A stretch of DNA of 64,000 nt from Nonlabens sp. Hel1_33_55 (GCF_900101765.1 NZ_LT627735.1:1714001-1778000), one strand, 5' to 3'; positions 1-9,251 are shown, numbered from the stretch's first letter. The notes: generated by a model from the sequence alone, not told the origin. A program made the numbers and translations.

Positions 1-348
1 ACGCGATTCTATATGAGTTGTCTGGGTATCGCAACGATGGCCATCATCATGTTTGTTGCGATGCGTGGTATGTATCAAGATAAAAAGAAGAATTTTGCCA
101 TTATTTTCGTGAGCATCAGTTTGTTTATTGGAGCTTTAAGCTTAGTACGTGATCAGCAGTCAACCGTAGGCGATGTCTTATGGATGAAGGCAATGATACC
201 GCATCACTCGATTGCTATATTAACAAGTGAAAGAGCAGACATCAAAGATCCAGAAGTAAAAAAACTTGCTGAAGATATTATCAAAGCTCAACGTGAGGAG
301 ATTGCTGAAATGAAAAGAATGATAGAACGATTACAGAACGAAGAATAA
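1..348 (+). CDS. DUF305 family membrane protein, 5' truncated by window edge
   Basis: The reading frame is open to base 1; an internal ATG at 13 exists, but the upstream codons read T-R-F-Y, which fits the family, so the true start probably lies before the window. Two hydrophobic segments are visible, then the DUF305 core MKAMIPHHSIAI with a His-His pair, then DPEVKKLAEDIIKAQ and a charged helix E-I-A-E-M-K. DUF305 proteins are membrane-anchored and often sit beside copper and heavy-metal efflux genes; the paired His and Met residues suggest metal handling, which is inference. It ends 4 bases before the CusB-like gene, so the two are probably one transcript. Confidence 0.85.
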   Translation, partial: TRFYMSCLGIATMAIIMFVAMRGMYQDKKKNFAIIFVSISLFIGALSLVRDQQSTVGDVLWMKAMIPHHSIAILTSERADIKDPEVKKLAEDIIKAQREEIAEMKRMIERLQNEE

Positions 349-352
349 GATT

Positions 353-2089
353 ATGAATAAAAACATTTTATACATCGCTATTGCCCTGATCATAGGTTTA
401 GGTACAGGTTGGCTCATTTTTGGAGATGGATCCAGTGATGCAGCGTCGGTAAAAGACTTGTCAGATACCTCAGATCACGACCACTCTGGTGAGAGCGCAG
501 ACCAAATGTGGACATGCTCGATGCATCCACAGATCATGCAACCAGAACCAGGAGACTGTCCCATTTGTGGAATGGACCTCATTCCAGCAGAAACCAGTGC
601 TGATGGGCTCGCAATTAACGAGATTAAAATGACCGAAAACGCCATGGCGTTGGCAAATATCCAAACTACTATCGTTGGGAATGCACAAACTAGCGATAAT
701 GATGGGATGGTATCCCTTTCGGGAAAGATTGCTGCCAACGATGAAAACAATACCGTGCAAGCCAGTTATTTTAAGGGAAGGATTGAGCGACTTAATGTCA
801 ACTATGAAGGTCAGCAAGTAAACCGTGGTCAGTTATTGGCAACCATTTACGCACCAGACCTTGTAGCGGCGCAGCAGGAATTAATTACAGCTGCATCGCT
901 GAAAGCATCGCAACCAGCGTTATACAAAGCGGTACGCAATAAACTCAAAAACTGGAAACTTTCGGACTCACAAATTAATTCTATTGAAGAAAGTGGAACG
1001 GTACGTGAGAACTTTCCGATTTATGCAACTGTTTCGGGAACTGTTTCAGAAGTAATGTCAGCACAGGGCGATTATGTAAATCAAGGACAGCCTATTGTGA
1101 AATTGAGCAATCTTAATTCGGTTTGGGCAGAATTTGATAGCTATGAAAATCAGATAGCACAATTTAAGGTTGGACAAAAAATCAACATTACGACCAATGC
1201 CTATTCCAACAGGGAATTTGAAGGAACCATTTCTTTCATCGACCCTATGCTTAACAATGCCACAAGAACGGTAACGGTGCGTGCAACCTTACAAAATCGA
1301 GACGACCTATTTAAGCCAGGAATGTTTGTGACGGGCAAGGTCAAAGGCGCAACACAAACTATGGAAAACACCCTTTCTGTACCAGCAAGTGCCGTACTAT
1401 GGACGGGCGAGCGTTCATTGGTATATGTAAAAACCAATCCAAATGAGCCTGTTTTTGAAATGCGTGAAGTTACCTTGGGCAATCGCTCTGGTGAGAATTA
1501 CCAAGTATCAGCTGGACTGAATAATGGCGATGAAATAGTAACTAATGGAACGTTTACAGTAGATGCAGCTGCGCAATTGCAGGGTAAGAAATCGATGATG
1601 AATCAGCAGATGATGCAGGACGAATCAGCTATGATGGGCGATATGGAAATGAGTTTCAGTAATGCGTTTAGCTCTGATTTCAACAAAGCGCTACCATCAT
1701 ATCTTAAAATGAAAGATGCTCTTGTGGTGAGTGATGCTGTTCAGGTTTCTGCTTTCGCGAAAGCGACATCAAAAAGATTAAAGGAAATTTCTACAACGGA
1801 TTTAGGCAAAATGGAAAAGCAACACCTTTCCAAAAGTATCGAGATGCTGGATGCTATTGTCACCAATGACAATCTTGAAAACCAACGAGCTCACTTTGTA
1901 ATCCTAAATGAAAATATGGTGCCTATCGCAATGAATATTCAAAATTCAACTAACTATTATGTCCAAAAATGCCCAATGGCAAATAATAATAAAGGCGCGG
2001 TATGGTTAAGCACAGAAGAAGAAATTAAAAATCCTTATTATGGCGATGCTATGTTGACTTGTGGTAGTGTAATTAATGAGATAAAGTAA
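353..2089 (+). CDS. CusB/CzcB-like RND periplasmic adaptor with heavy-metal-binding domain and DUF3347
   Basis: Membrane-fusion subunit of a tripartite metal efflux pump, 578 residues. An N-terminal membrane anchor (about residues 6-22) is followed by a His/Asp patch and a heavy-metal-binding domain with W53-T-C55-S-M-H58-P and C69-P-I-C72-G-M. Then come the HlyD-type barrel-sandwich, hairpin and beta-barrel segments (about 110-420) and a C-terminal DUF3347 domain (about 455-575) that should bind metal or a metallochaperone. No RND pump follows it, so its partner is upstream of the window or is the CusA at 10-15 kb. The repeat palindrome lies in frame at 1751-1764 (S-A-F-A-K-A-T), between the adaptor and DUF3347 regions. 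Copper or silver is the likely substrate, by family. Confidence 0.9.
   Translation: MNKNILYIAIALIIGLGTGWLIFGDGSSDAASVKDLSDTSDHDHSGESADQMWTCSMHPQIMQPEPGDCPICGMDLIPAETSADGLAINEIKMTENAMALANIQTTIVGNAQTSDNDGMVSLSGKIAANDENNTVQASYFKGRIERLNVNYEGQQVNRGQLLATIYAPDLVAAQQELITAASLKASQPALYKAVRNKLKNWKLSDSQINSIEESGTVRENFPIYATVSGTVSEVMSAQGDYVNQGQPIVKLSNLNSVWAEFDSYENQIAQFKVGQKINITTNAYSNREFEGTISFIDPMLNNATRTVTVRATLQNRDDLFKPGMFVTGKVKGATQTMENTLSVPASAVLWTGERSLVYVKTNPNEPVFEMREVTLGNRSGENYQVSAGLNNGDEIVTNGTFTVDAAAQLQGKKSMMNQQMMQDESAMMGDMEMSFSNAFSSDFNKALPSYLKMKDALVVSDAVQVSAFAKATSKRLKEISTTDLGKMEKQHLSKSIEMLDAIVTNDNLENQRAHFVILNENMVPIAMNIQNSTNYYVQKCPMANNNKGAVWLSTEEEIKNPYYGDAMLTCGSVINEIK
1750..1765. repeat. GCTTTCGCGAAAGC palindrome, copy 1 (in CDS)
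   Basis: 14-bp perfect palindrome at 1751-1764 plus a flanking G at 1765. It lies in the CusB-like gene and is read as A-F-A-K-A. Confidence 0.9.
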
Positions 2090-2780
2090 GTATGGGGAAT
2101 CATTAACAGTAAAATCGAGATATCGACTCGCGCAAAATTTTTGAATAGGGACACTAGATAATAAAAGGTTCCTTAAATAGGATAACAGTTCTTAGTCAGC
2201 ATACTATTTCAAACAATATTGTTCAATTGCTTGTCAATTTTAAAACTATATCAAGTCAATAAAAATCCCGATGAAACACAAGTGAATCCTGATAAATTTT
2301 AAATATTTGAAAATATATACAAGCCTATTTTTAAGATTTTTTATGAAAAATATATTCTGAACATTGAATATAAATTTGAATAGCCTTTAGAGGCCACAAC
2401 ATACACTCTTACTATTTGTGATTTGACAAATTATTGATCTCAAATACCTGATAAATATAGGTCGTATTCAATTCTCTGAAGTGCTAACCTTTCCTAGGTT
2501 CAATGGACTTCTTCAATTTCAATCTTCATAATGTAATTCTGGTTGAATCTAAGTTTATTTTAGGTAGCTTTGTATAGAACTCAAAATTAAAAATGTGAAG
2601 TAATACTTCTCAAAACATATTATAGCGTTTAGCTCAAGATCCAATCGAAATCGCCAATTTTCTGATCTGACAAGCTGTTTTAAACGAGGTGCCCATGGGC
2701 GCTGCTGTTTACTCTTGTCATGGTGTTTGGCGATACCCGATTGGATAGTAATTCAGTTAGCGCCTTTTTAATTGGACATT
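2090..2780. other. Gene-free AT-rich stretch
   Basis: About 690 bases with no convincing coding frame on either strand. The only clear structure is the nested inverted repeat at 2639-2746, listed separately. No tRNA, CRISPR or insertion sequence is visible. Confidence 0.6.
2639..2746. repeat. Nested imperfect inverted repeat (about 108 bp), attC-like or structured RNA
   Basis: The outer arms are ATCCAATCG-aaa-TCGCCA (2639-2656) and TGGCGA-tac-CCGATTGGAT (2728-2746). Inner arms are TGACAAG (2668-2674) and CTTGTCA (2714-2720), and GCCCATGGGC (2691-2700) is a palindrome at the centre. Just outside lie GCGTTTAGC on the left and CAGTTAGCGCC on the right, again roughly complementary. The unit ends about 20 bases before the start of the next gene. 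The geometry resembles an integron attC site, but the GTTRRRY consensus fits poorly; a structured RNA or cruciform is an equal alternative. Confidence 0.5.
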
Positions 2781-3680
2781 ATGGAAGAGAAAAGATTTAA
2801 ACTGGTATATGACAAAGCACCCGTCACTGACTCTCAAAAACAGGTGATAGAGCGTTATTGGGATTACGATGCAGTAAACAAAAAATTTGTTGGTAAAGCT
2901 AAAGAGGTATTTCATAATAATGATATGTCTCTTGTCGCTAATCTGAGTTTAATAAATTCTCTTTCAACAATGAGAATGGCTAACTTATGTAAGGTTTGCT
3001 CGAATGAGTTTTGGTTGCCAGTTTACTCACGAACTCAATTTACCCATGGTATTACTTGTCACTATGATGTACCCAAATATTTCACTTGTGAAAAGTGCAA
3101 TCTATTATTGAAGCAAGAAAAACTAGCAAGAGCTAGAAGAGAAAAAGCAGAAATTATTGAGAATATTCGTGAAGCTTATGAATTGAAACGTTATAAATCA
3201 TTGACGGGCTTTGAATACAAAGTACTGGTTGAAACATTGAAGAATGATCATTACAATAATACATTAAGATATTATGGCGATCAAGGTGCTCATAAAGCTT
3301 TTATAGAAACCTTGGACAAATTAAATGAATTACATCTATTGTATATAAATCGAGAATCAGCAAGTGAATGGTATCGAGAAATTCTTTTTATTCAAGAAAC
3401 TAAAGATATTTTCTCAGCTATTCCGCAATATTATCCTCCAAGTAAACAAAAAATGGCGCATAAAATAGATGATGAACATAATCCAAATCCAAACTTTGCC
3501 AATGAACTTAGGTTTTTCCTCCATACGAATACTCAGAAATCAGAATTAAGTCCAGATTTCACGACATTAATAGAGATTAAAGAAGATATTATCTTGAGAA
3601 AAGGAACAACATTTACAGCTGGTGGCTGGATTAAGAATAATGGTGGTATTAATGTTACTATAATACCAACAGAAAAATAG
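2781..3680 (+). CDS. Hypothetical protein with CxxC zinc-ribbon-like motif
   Basis: 299 residues from the ATG at 2781; a TTG nine bases upstream is also in frame. I do not recognise the family. Two CxxC pairs (C70-K-V-C73 and C103-E-K-C106) with C93 and H94 between them look like a zinc ribbon. The segment after it (about 107-135) is a highly charged Lys/Arg/Glu helix. A C-terminal part from about 200 has no recognisable motif. No operon partner lies close; the gene follows the inverted repeat at 2639-2746. AT-rich composition and lack of recognised relatives suggest accessory DNA. Confidence 0.65.
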   Translation: MEEKRFKLVYDKAPVTDSQKQVIERYWDYDAVNKKFVGKAKEVFHNNDMSLVANLSLINSLSTMRMANLCKVCSNEFWLPVYSRTQFTHGITCHYDVPKYFTCEKCNLLLKQEKLARARREKAEIIENIREAYELKRYKSLTGFEYKVLVETLKNDHYNNTLRYYGDQGAHKAFIETLDKLNELHLLYINRESASEWYREILFIQETKDIFSAIPQYYPPSKQKMAHKIDDEHNPNPNFANELRFFLHTNTQKSELSPDFTTLIEIKEDIILRKGTTFTAGGWIKNNGGINVTIIPTEK

Positions 3681-3825
3681 TAAATAGAACTAGAAGCATT
3701 CCGATAAGCAAAATACCTAAAGAGATAGGAGCACTTATGAAATATTACTTCAACCGTTTAGATCAATAATTATTACATTATTCATATTTAATTACAACCA
3801 TATGCTTACATCAAATAGAGTGATT

Positions 3826-4122
3826 ATGGAACTCGAAAATTTATACTTTACCTCCATCGAAATAGAATTATTTGGTGTCGACACAATGCTAGAGCTGGAT
3901 GAGTTAATTGATATGGAAATAGAGACATGGGCTGATCTAGATAAACCAATATCAGAGTTACGAGTACTTGCCCAAAAGGCTATTAATGCATACATCTGGA
4001 CTAGAGAAGATCCGGATCGTTTGCAAGAGTATATATGTCGTTTAAAATCCATTCACTTCTTGACAGAACTAGATTTCATCCTAAAAAACCTTAAAGTCCT
4101 ATTTAATGAGAATTTGTTATGA
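3826..4122 (+). CDS. Small acidic hypothetical protein
   Basis: 98 residues from the ATG at 3826 (M-E-L-E-N-L-Y-F); an in-frame ATG at 3802 would add 8 residues. The protein is rich in Glu and Asp in its first half and in Leu and Ile throughout, suggesting a small helical protein. An opposite-strand frame overlaps it (3792-4052), but this strand has the more protein-like composition. No function can be proposed. Confidence 0.45.
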   Translation: MELENLYFTSIEIELFGVDTMLELDELIDMEIETWADLDKPISELRVLAQKAINAYIWTREDPDRLQEYICRLKSIHFLTELDFILKNLKVLFNENLL

Positions 4123-4588
4123 GAATAATCGAAACGTTCTGACTTTCTCAAAGTAACTGACTAATAGGACTTGATTATTGTTTTTAAGTATAAGCCATGC
4201 CTTAATGAAACATTGTAAGTTTGGCTTTATATCGGTCTATATTAGTATTGCAAATATTGGCATTCCTACAAAGAAAAGTCTCTATTTTTATAATAGACTA
4301 ATTTCATACTCGGCTTTGGAGATCCAATTAATCCTTAAAATTTAAAGAGAACGTAAAGCGATAACAATAACTTACTTCCATCTCATCTTCTGCCATCTTA
4401 CCGCACGCATCAATTGATTGTAAATCCAGATATGTAGTTGTTTTGCTTTGACTTGACATTCTTTTTACAAATGCGTAATTGTTTAGTGTGTTTTATTAGC
4501 TATTTACGAAGAGACTACGTTTAATTTTAACAATTGAAGAGTGTTGATGTGAAACACACGAGATACCGATGTAAGTCTGAAAACTGTC
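4123..4588. other. Gene-free AT-rich gap
   Basis: About 466 bases between two orphan genes. I see only a short imperfect repeat (aagccatgcc near 4194 and the complementary tggctt near 4220) and no coding frame or RNA gene. Confidence 0.5.
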
Positions 4589-5968
4589 CTAGGTTTTTAC
4601 GACCCATGGAACAGACTGCAGCATGTGTTTTAAAGCACCGCCTTTTATAGTGCGATTATAGTAATCGCCATTATAATCTAAGATATTGAGCAAGGCTAAT
4701 TCTATATACCATATGCACAGCTCCAATATCTCATATTTTGTATTCATGTCAATTTTATTAAGTTTCATTCTTTTATCGATTTGAGAATGAACTATCATAT
4801 TACGGACTTCACTAATCACATCTGGACCATCAAGTGGGCGTTTTTGTTCTGAGGCATAAGAATTTAGAAATTTCAAACCTAGCGGTACCTCAGTCTCAAT
4901 ACCTAAGTTTTTGACAATTAGTCTTATTTTATTCGATGCAGAAATTGAGGCCGCATCTCTTCCTGATAACAATCCTTTTTTCTCTACTATCCACCAGTTA
5001 TAAATTAATTCTAAAGCAGCTTGGGCCATGATGATCGAACTCTCGGTAGACCCAACATTGTTATTGGCATTTAAATACCAATGTATTGCTGTGAAAAGAA
5101 AATCTTCGTCATGTGGGTTCGATGCGACTCTTGTATAGTTTTTCCATAAATAATCTATTGAAAGATGAATTCTTCTAGGACACCATGTTTGAGGTAAACT
5201 AAAAGGTTCTATGAGGTAGCTTGTGTAATCTGTCCATAAAGGATCGTCCTGATTTAAACCTTGGGACATGAATGCAGAAACACGCCTGCCGTTAATAAAT
5301 GAAAGGAAATTATTTAGCAGCCTAAAGATGCTTTGAGATTCACTTGAATTTAATGGTTGCTTTTGACAAATCAATTTACCTGACGCCAGTATATCAAAAC
5401 CTCCTAGATTCTCTAATCCTTTTAGTTTTTTATCGTAATCATAGACGGAATCTATAATTATCTTGTACTTTTCATCTTCAAATTTAAATCGCGATTTTGA
5501 TGTTCTATTTTCACTATTTCCTTTAGTTTTTTGGACTGGATATCCGTACACTCGGCGTAAATTAGGTATCGAAAAAACTATCTCGCTTGTTTTCACAGAT
5601 GGGTCGCCAGTGAACATTCCGAATGTAAAAACACCTTCAAACGAGATATTGCCAAAATTGTCGAAATTAACCACAGTTAGAAATGCCTTGCCTGAAACAT
5701 CGCCGTTAATGACCACCTCAAAATATTCAAGTTTCCGGAATATCTCAAAATTGAATTTATTAAATAGTTCCGGTTTACCTGAAAATCTTACACCAACCAT
5801 TGGTAGCCAGTGAAATGAGAATGTACCATGACAGGAAAACGAAATATTGTCTGAAACTATTTCAAATTTTCCATCATGAATTAAAATACTTGCATTAGTC
5901 GAGGGAAGAGTAATGTGTTCAATTATTTTTGGATATCTGCTATCCGATTCGGTACTATCTGAGCTCAA
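4589..5968 (-). CDS. Large hypothetical protein with C-terminal HEPN-like helical domain
   Basis: 459 residues. The N-terminal half (about 1-200) is beta-rich with many aromatic residues. The C-terminal half is helical and contains E-V-R-N-M-I-V-H, an R-x4-H motif typical of HEPN nucleases, in the context ...GPDVISEVRNMIVHSQ. A helix ending ILELCIWYIELALLNIL follows. This layout resembles ApeA-like proteins with an N-terminal sensor and a HEPN effector, many of which are antiviral, but the assignment rests on one short motif. It is isolated, with no operon partner. Confidence 0.65.
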   Translation of the reverse strand: MSSDSTESDSRYPKIIEHITLPSTNASILIHDGKFEIVSDNISFSCHGTFSFHWLPMVGVRFSGKPELFNKFNFEIFRKLEYFEVVINGDVSGKAFLTVVNFDNFGNISFEGVFTFGMFTGDPSVKTSEIVFSIPNLRRVYGYPVQKTKGNSENRTSKSRFKFEDEKYKIIIDSVYDYDKKLKGLENLGGFDILASGKLICQKQPLNSSESQSIFRLLNNFLSFINGRRVSAFMSQGLNQDDPLWTDYTSYLIEPFSLPQTWCPRRIHLSIDYLWKNYTRVASNPHDEDFLFTAIHWYLNANNNVGSTESSIIMAQAALELIYNWWIVEKKGLLSGRDAASISASNKIRLIVKNLGIETEVPLGLKFLNSYASEQKRPLDGPDVISEVRNMIVHSQIDKRMKLNKIDMNTKYEILELCIWYIELALLNILDYNGDYYNRTIKGGALKHMLQSVPWVVKT

Positions 5969-6134
5969 AATTTGATTTTATCTGTTTATTGAACGAATGT
6001 ATCATTTAAAAGTATCGATCTACAGATCAATACCTGTTAGGACAATGCTTTATTTATCAATTTTTTTCATCTTCATTCTCCATCCGTCTGTCCAATGCTT
6101 CTTTTGCAGAAATATAAATCATTCCAATAACCTT

Positions 6135-8153
6135 CTATTCCCACTTCATCTTCTGCAATCTGACAGCATTCAATATAGCAAGTAACGCCACACCTACATC
6201 TGCAAATACAGCTTCCCACATTGTGGCCAGTCCACCTGCGCCCAATATCAAAACAATGACTTTTACACCAAAAGCTAGTATGATATTTTGCCAAACTACG
6301 CGACGTGTAGAACGGCCTATTTTAATCGCTCTTGCAATCTTACTAGGTTGGTCTGTTTGTATAATCACATCTGCCGTTTCTATGGCCACATCGCTACCCA
6401 AACCACCCATGGCGATACCTACATCACTGGCGGCAAGTACAGGTGCATCATTGATACCGTCGCCTATAAATGCTACATTGATGCCTTCTTGTTGCTTTAG
6501 TTTCTCAACTTCGTTGAGTTTATCTTCAGGCAATAGACCACCTTTTGCCCAGTCGATATTCAATTCCTTGGCGACTTGTTGGGTAATAGAATCTTTATCA
6601 CCAGAGAGCATGATGATCTTGGAAATTCCTGACTCACGTATTTGCTTTATCGCTTGGTGCGCATCTTCCTTGAGTTCGTCTGCAATGGTTACGTAACCGG
6701 CAAATTTCTCATCGATTCCTACCATTACGATCGACTCTACAATGGTGTCCGTTTCTTTGGGAACATCAATGTTATTTGCGGTCATTAATGCTTTGTTACC
6801 TACGAGTACGGTTTTTCCATTTACGGTTCCTTTGAGCCCTTTTCCTGCAATTTCAGATACATTACTTGCATCGTAGTCGGCTCCGTCTGCTTTGTATTCG
6901 AGAATGGCCTTTGCAATGGGATGCGTGGACTGTTCTTCCATCGCCATCAGGTATTGCATAAATTCCGCTTTCTTCCCGTCCTGCGACGGGATAGACTTGT
7001 CTGATTCCGCTTTCACGAAAGCGGAACTATCCAAAGCAGAATTAACAACAACTATATCCTTAATCTTAAATACGCCTTTGGTAACGGTTCCAGTCTTATC
7101 CATCACAACGGTATTGACCTGTGTCATTGCATCCAAAAATGAGGCGCCCTTGAATAAAATACCGTTGCGTGATGCCGCTCCCAAACCACCGAAATATCCT
7201 AGCGGTATAGAGATAACCAAAGCACACGGACAGGAAATTACAAGGAATATCAATGCCCGATACAACCAATCCCTAAATACATAATCATCAATAAAGAAAT
7301 ACGGTAAAAATGTCAGGCCGATCGCGAGAAATACCACAATGGGCGTATAAATGCGAGCAAACTTCCTAATGAACAATTCGGTCTTGGACTTTCTTGCCGT
7401 GGCATTTTGCACCATATCGAGAATGCGCGCAATGCTGCTGTCCTTAAATTCTTTGGTTGTTTCAACTTCAATTACGCCATCCAGATTGATACTTCCCGCA
7501 TAAACCGACTCGCCTTTTGCGATGGTGGATGGTTTACTCTCGCCTGTGAGCGCTGCTGTGTTGAATGAGCCTTTATCAGAAATCAATGTCCCATCCAATG
7601 GTACTTTCTCGCCCACACGTACTTGAATTTTTTCGCCTATTTCTACCGTTTCGGGATCCACTGAAACATAATCGCCATTGCGATATACCAATGCTTCATT
7701 GGGACGTACATCAAGCAAAGCTTTTATATTGCTCTTTGCTCTATTAACCGCTGCGTTCTGGAAGAGCTCGCCTACTGCATAGAATAACATTACGGCCACA
7801 CCTTCAGGGTATTCACCTATGGCAAATGCACCTAATGTTGCGATGGACATCAACAAAAACTCTGTAAAGAAATCGCCTTTTAGGATGCTGTTCCAACCTT
7901 CCTTAATGACAGGAAAACCCACAGGGATGTAGGCAATGGTATACCATACTATGCGTACCCAACCATCAAATGCTGGAATTACTTCGAAATAGTCAATAGC
8001 AATACCTACAATGAGCATTACAAAACTTATGATGGCAGGAATGTAGGTTTTGAAGGAACTACCATCACCATGGTCGTGACCATCGTCGTGGCTGTGTTCT
8101 CCCTTATGTTCCTGTGTATCTATATCTCTTAAATTGCGTTTTTGCTTTTTCAT
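6135..8153 (-). CDS. Heavy-metal translocating P-type ATPase (ZntA/CadA type)
   Basis: Inner-membrane P1B ATPase of 672 residues that exports Zn2+, Cd2+ or Co2+. The N-terminus is a His/Asp-rich tail (HSHDDGHDHGDG) in place of a folded HMA domain. Key motifs: TGES in the actuator domain, CPC in the transmembrane metal site (about residue 307), the phosphorylation site DKTGT (about 351), an S-T-H-P motif and GDGINDAP (about 563). Between DKTGT and the HP motif there is extra sequence made of repeat DNA (6962-7026) that the enzyme tolerates in its nucleotide-binding domain. It is the last gene of the metal operon, 44 bases after the Fur-family gene. The CPC and the His-rich tail favour zinc or cadmium over copper. 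Confidence 0.95.
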   Translation of the reverse strand: MKKQKRNLRDIDTQEHKGEHSHDDGHDHGDGSSFKTYIPAIISFVMLIVGIAIDYFEVIPAFDGWVRIVWYTIAYIPVGFPVIKEGWNSILKGDFFTEFLLMSIATLGAFAIGEYPEGVAVMLFYAVGELFQNAAVNRAKSNIKALLDVRPNEALVYRNGDYVSVDPETVEIGEKIQVRVGEKVPLDGTLISDKGSFNTAALTGESKPSTIAKGESVYAGSINLDGVIEVETTKEFKDSSIARILDMVQNATARKSKTELFIRKFARIYTPIVVFLAIGLTFLPYFFIDDYVFRDWLYRALIFLVISCPCALVISIPLGYFGGLGAASRNGILFKGASFLDAMTQVNTVVMDKTGTVTKGVFKIKDIVVVNSALDSSAFVKAESDKSIPSQDGKKAEFMQYLMAMEEQSTHPIAKAILEYKADGADYDASNVSEIAGKGLKGTVNGKTVLVGNKALMTANNIDVPKETDTIVESIVMVGIDEKFAGYVTIADELKEDAHQAIKQIRESGISKIIMLSGDKDSITQQVAKELNIDWAKGGLLPEDKLNEVEKLKQQEGINVAFIGDGINDAPVLAASDVGIAMGGLGSDVAIETADVIIQTDQPSKIARAIKIGRSTRRVVWQNIILAFGVKVIVLILGAGGLATMWEAVFADVGVALLAILNAVRLQKMKWE
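6962..7026. repeat. Composite repeat insertion inside the P-type ATPase gene
   Basis: ATTCCGCTTTC occurs twice (6962-6972 and 7004-7014). Between the copies is a second palindrome, CCCGTC-ctgc-GACGGG (6975-6990). The right copy continues into TTCCGCTTTCACGAAAGCGGAA (7005-7026), the common palindrome with one mismatch. The whole remains in frame with the ATPase. Confidence 0.8.
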
Positions 8154-8197
8154 ACTTCAAATATCAATTAATTAAAGGTGCAACGGAAGTGCATTTA

Positions 8198-8611
8198 TCA
8201 TCCACTACACTTTTCACATATACCTGTCACAACCAAGTTTACATCTTCTGCCACGTAGCCATCGGGTAGGTTGATGTATGGTATTTTATGCTCAGTAAGA
8301 CATACGGTTTCATTGCAATTGCTACAGCGAAAATGCAGGTGCAAATCTTGTTCGATCTCACAGTTACAACCTGGTTCACAAAGAGCATATTTTGTAATTC
8401 CGGTACCGTCTTCTATCTGATGTACGATACCGTTTTCTTCAAAAGTTTTCAATGTTCTGAAGATGGTGGAACGTTCCGCTTTCGCGAAAGCGGTCTCAAT
8501 ATCAAGCAACGCTTGAGCAATCTTTTGTTCTGCCAGATATTTATAAATCAGGATGCGCATGGCCGTAGGGCGCACATCATGGTCATTTAATGTTTTTTCT
8601 ATTTCAGTCAT
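8198..8611 (-). CDS. Fur-family transcriptional repressor (Zur-like)
   Basis: 137 residues from the ATG at 8611; longer in-frame extensions run into the CDF gene and lack the family's start. An N-terminal winged helix (R-P-T-A-M-R, then T-I-F-R-T-L-K) is followed by the dimerization domain with H-L-H-F-R-C-S-N-C and a C-terminal C-E-K-C, forming the usual CxxC/CxxC structural zinc site. It overlaps the CDF gene by 8 bases and precedes the zinc ATPase, so it probably senses Zn2+ and represses this operon. A palindrome copy at 8476-8493 encodes A-F-A-K-A in the linker before the recognition helix. Confidence 0.92.
   Translation of the reverse strand: MTEIEKTLNDHDVRPTAMRILIYKYLAEQKIAQALLDIETAFAKAERSTIFRTLKTFEENGIVHQIEDGTGITKYALCEPGCNCEIEQDLHLHFRCSNCNETVCLTEHKIPYINLPDGYVAEDVNLVVTGICEKCSG
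8476..8493. repeat. GCTTTCGCGAAAGC palindrome, copy 3 (in Fur-family CDS)
   Basis: 18-bp perfect palindrome CCGCTTTCGCGAAAGCGG, read on the minus strand as A-F-A-K-A. Confidence 0.95.
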
Positions 8612-9251
8612 TTTGCGCAATATTATAGTTGATGTTATTAGCCTTGTTGTAGGCTTCCCAGCCTTCTTTAGCCGCCCACGGGACAATAAGTAACGCGGCG
8701 ACGGGATCAGCCCACCTCCAGCCCATCCAGTTAACCAATAACAACCCAATGAGTACTACTACGGTCTGGTATAGACAAATAAAGGTGTCTTTAGCATCTG
8801 CCAGTAAAGCTGGACTGTCCAGTTTGTTCCCATATTTTCTTTTGAAATAGATCAGTATAGGATTTACTACAAGTGAAACCAGTAATATGATCAATCCCAA
8901 CGTACTCCAGCTTGCCGTTTCCTTGTTGATTAATTTTGAGATGGAATCATAGGATATGAATAAGCAAACGAGCGTGAATGATGCTGCAATGACGTATAAA
9001 GTGATTTTCTTACGACGTTTCACTTTTTCCTCATCGATTCCTTTAAGCTCGCAGTGTAAACGCCAGCCTAATGTTGCAGCACTTATGACTTCTATGGTGC
9101 TGTCCAGTGCCCAACCGATCAAGGCTGAACTATTTGCTGTGATCCCTGCAATGAGCGACACCACTACCTCTATAACGTCATAAATGACGTTCCAGATTTG
9201 GATTGTCCTAGCTTGTCTAAGGTTATTTTTTCTTGTCTTTTCCATAACCAT
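8604..9251 (-). CDS. Cation diffusion facilitator-like transporter
   Basis: 215 residues with about six hydrophobic segments. The family pattern is visible in the second transmembrane segment (S-A-L-I-G-W-A-L-D-S) and the fifth (L-L-A-D-A-K-D-T), which hold the acidic metal-site residues. It lacks the C-terminal cytoplasmic domain of classical CDF proteins. Zn2+ or Co2+ efflux by proton exchange is the probable role. Its ATG at 9251 shares one base with the stop of the CusB gene (TAATG), so the two are translationally coupled. A second in-frame ATG at 9245 is possible. Confidence 0.88.
   Translation of the reverse strand: MVMEKTRKNNLRQARTIQIWNVIYDVIEVVVSLIAGITANSSALIGWALDSTIEVISAATLGWRLHCELKGIDEEKVKRRKKITLYVIAASFTLVCLFISYDSISKLINKETASWSTLGLIILLVSLVVNPILIYFKRKYGNKLDSPALLADAKDTFICLYQTVVVLIGLLLVNWMGWRWADPVAALLIVPWAAKEGWEAYNKANNINYNIAQND

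Noticed and set aside
2639..2762. Confident integron attC site
   Set aside because: The flanking GTTAGCG does not match GTTRRRY well, no matching left box is in register, and no integron integrase or second attC is in the window.
5997..6185. Small plus-strand open frame between the HEPN-like gene and the ATPase
   Set aside because: It overlaps the 3' end of the ATPase on the other strand and has a hydrophobic, biased composition.
6223..6696. Plus-strand open frame inside the P-type ATPase
   Set aside because: Antisense shadow of a gene with all P-type ATPase motifs; rich in Ser and Thr without recognisable features.
8612..8749. N-terminal extension of the Fur-family protein
   Set aside because: It lies wholly inside the CDF transporter gene in another frame and lacks family similarity; the ATG at 8611 gives the normal length.
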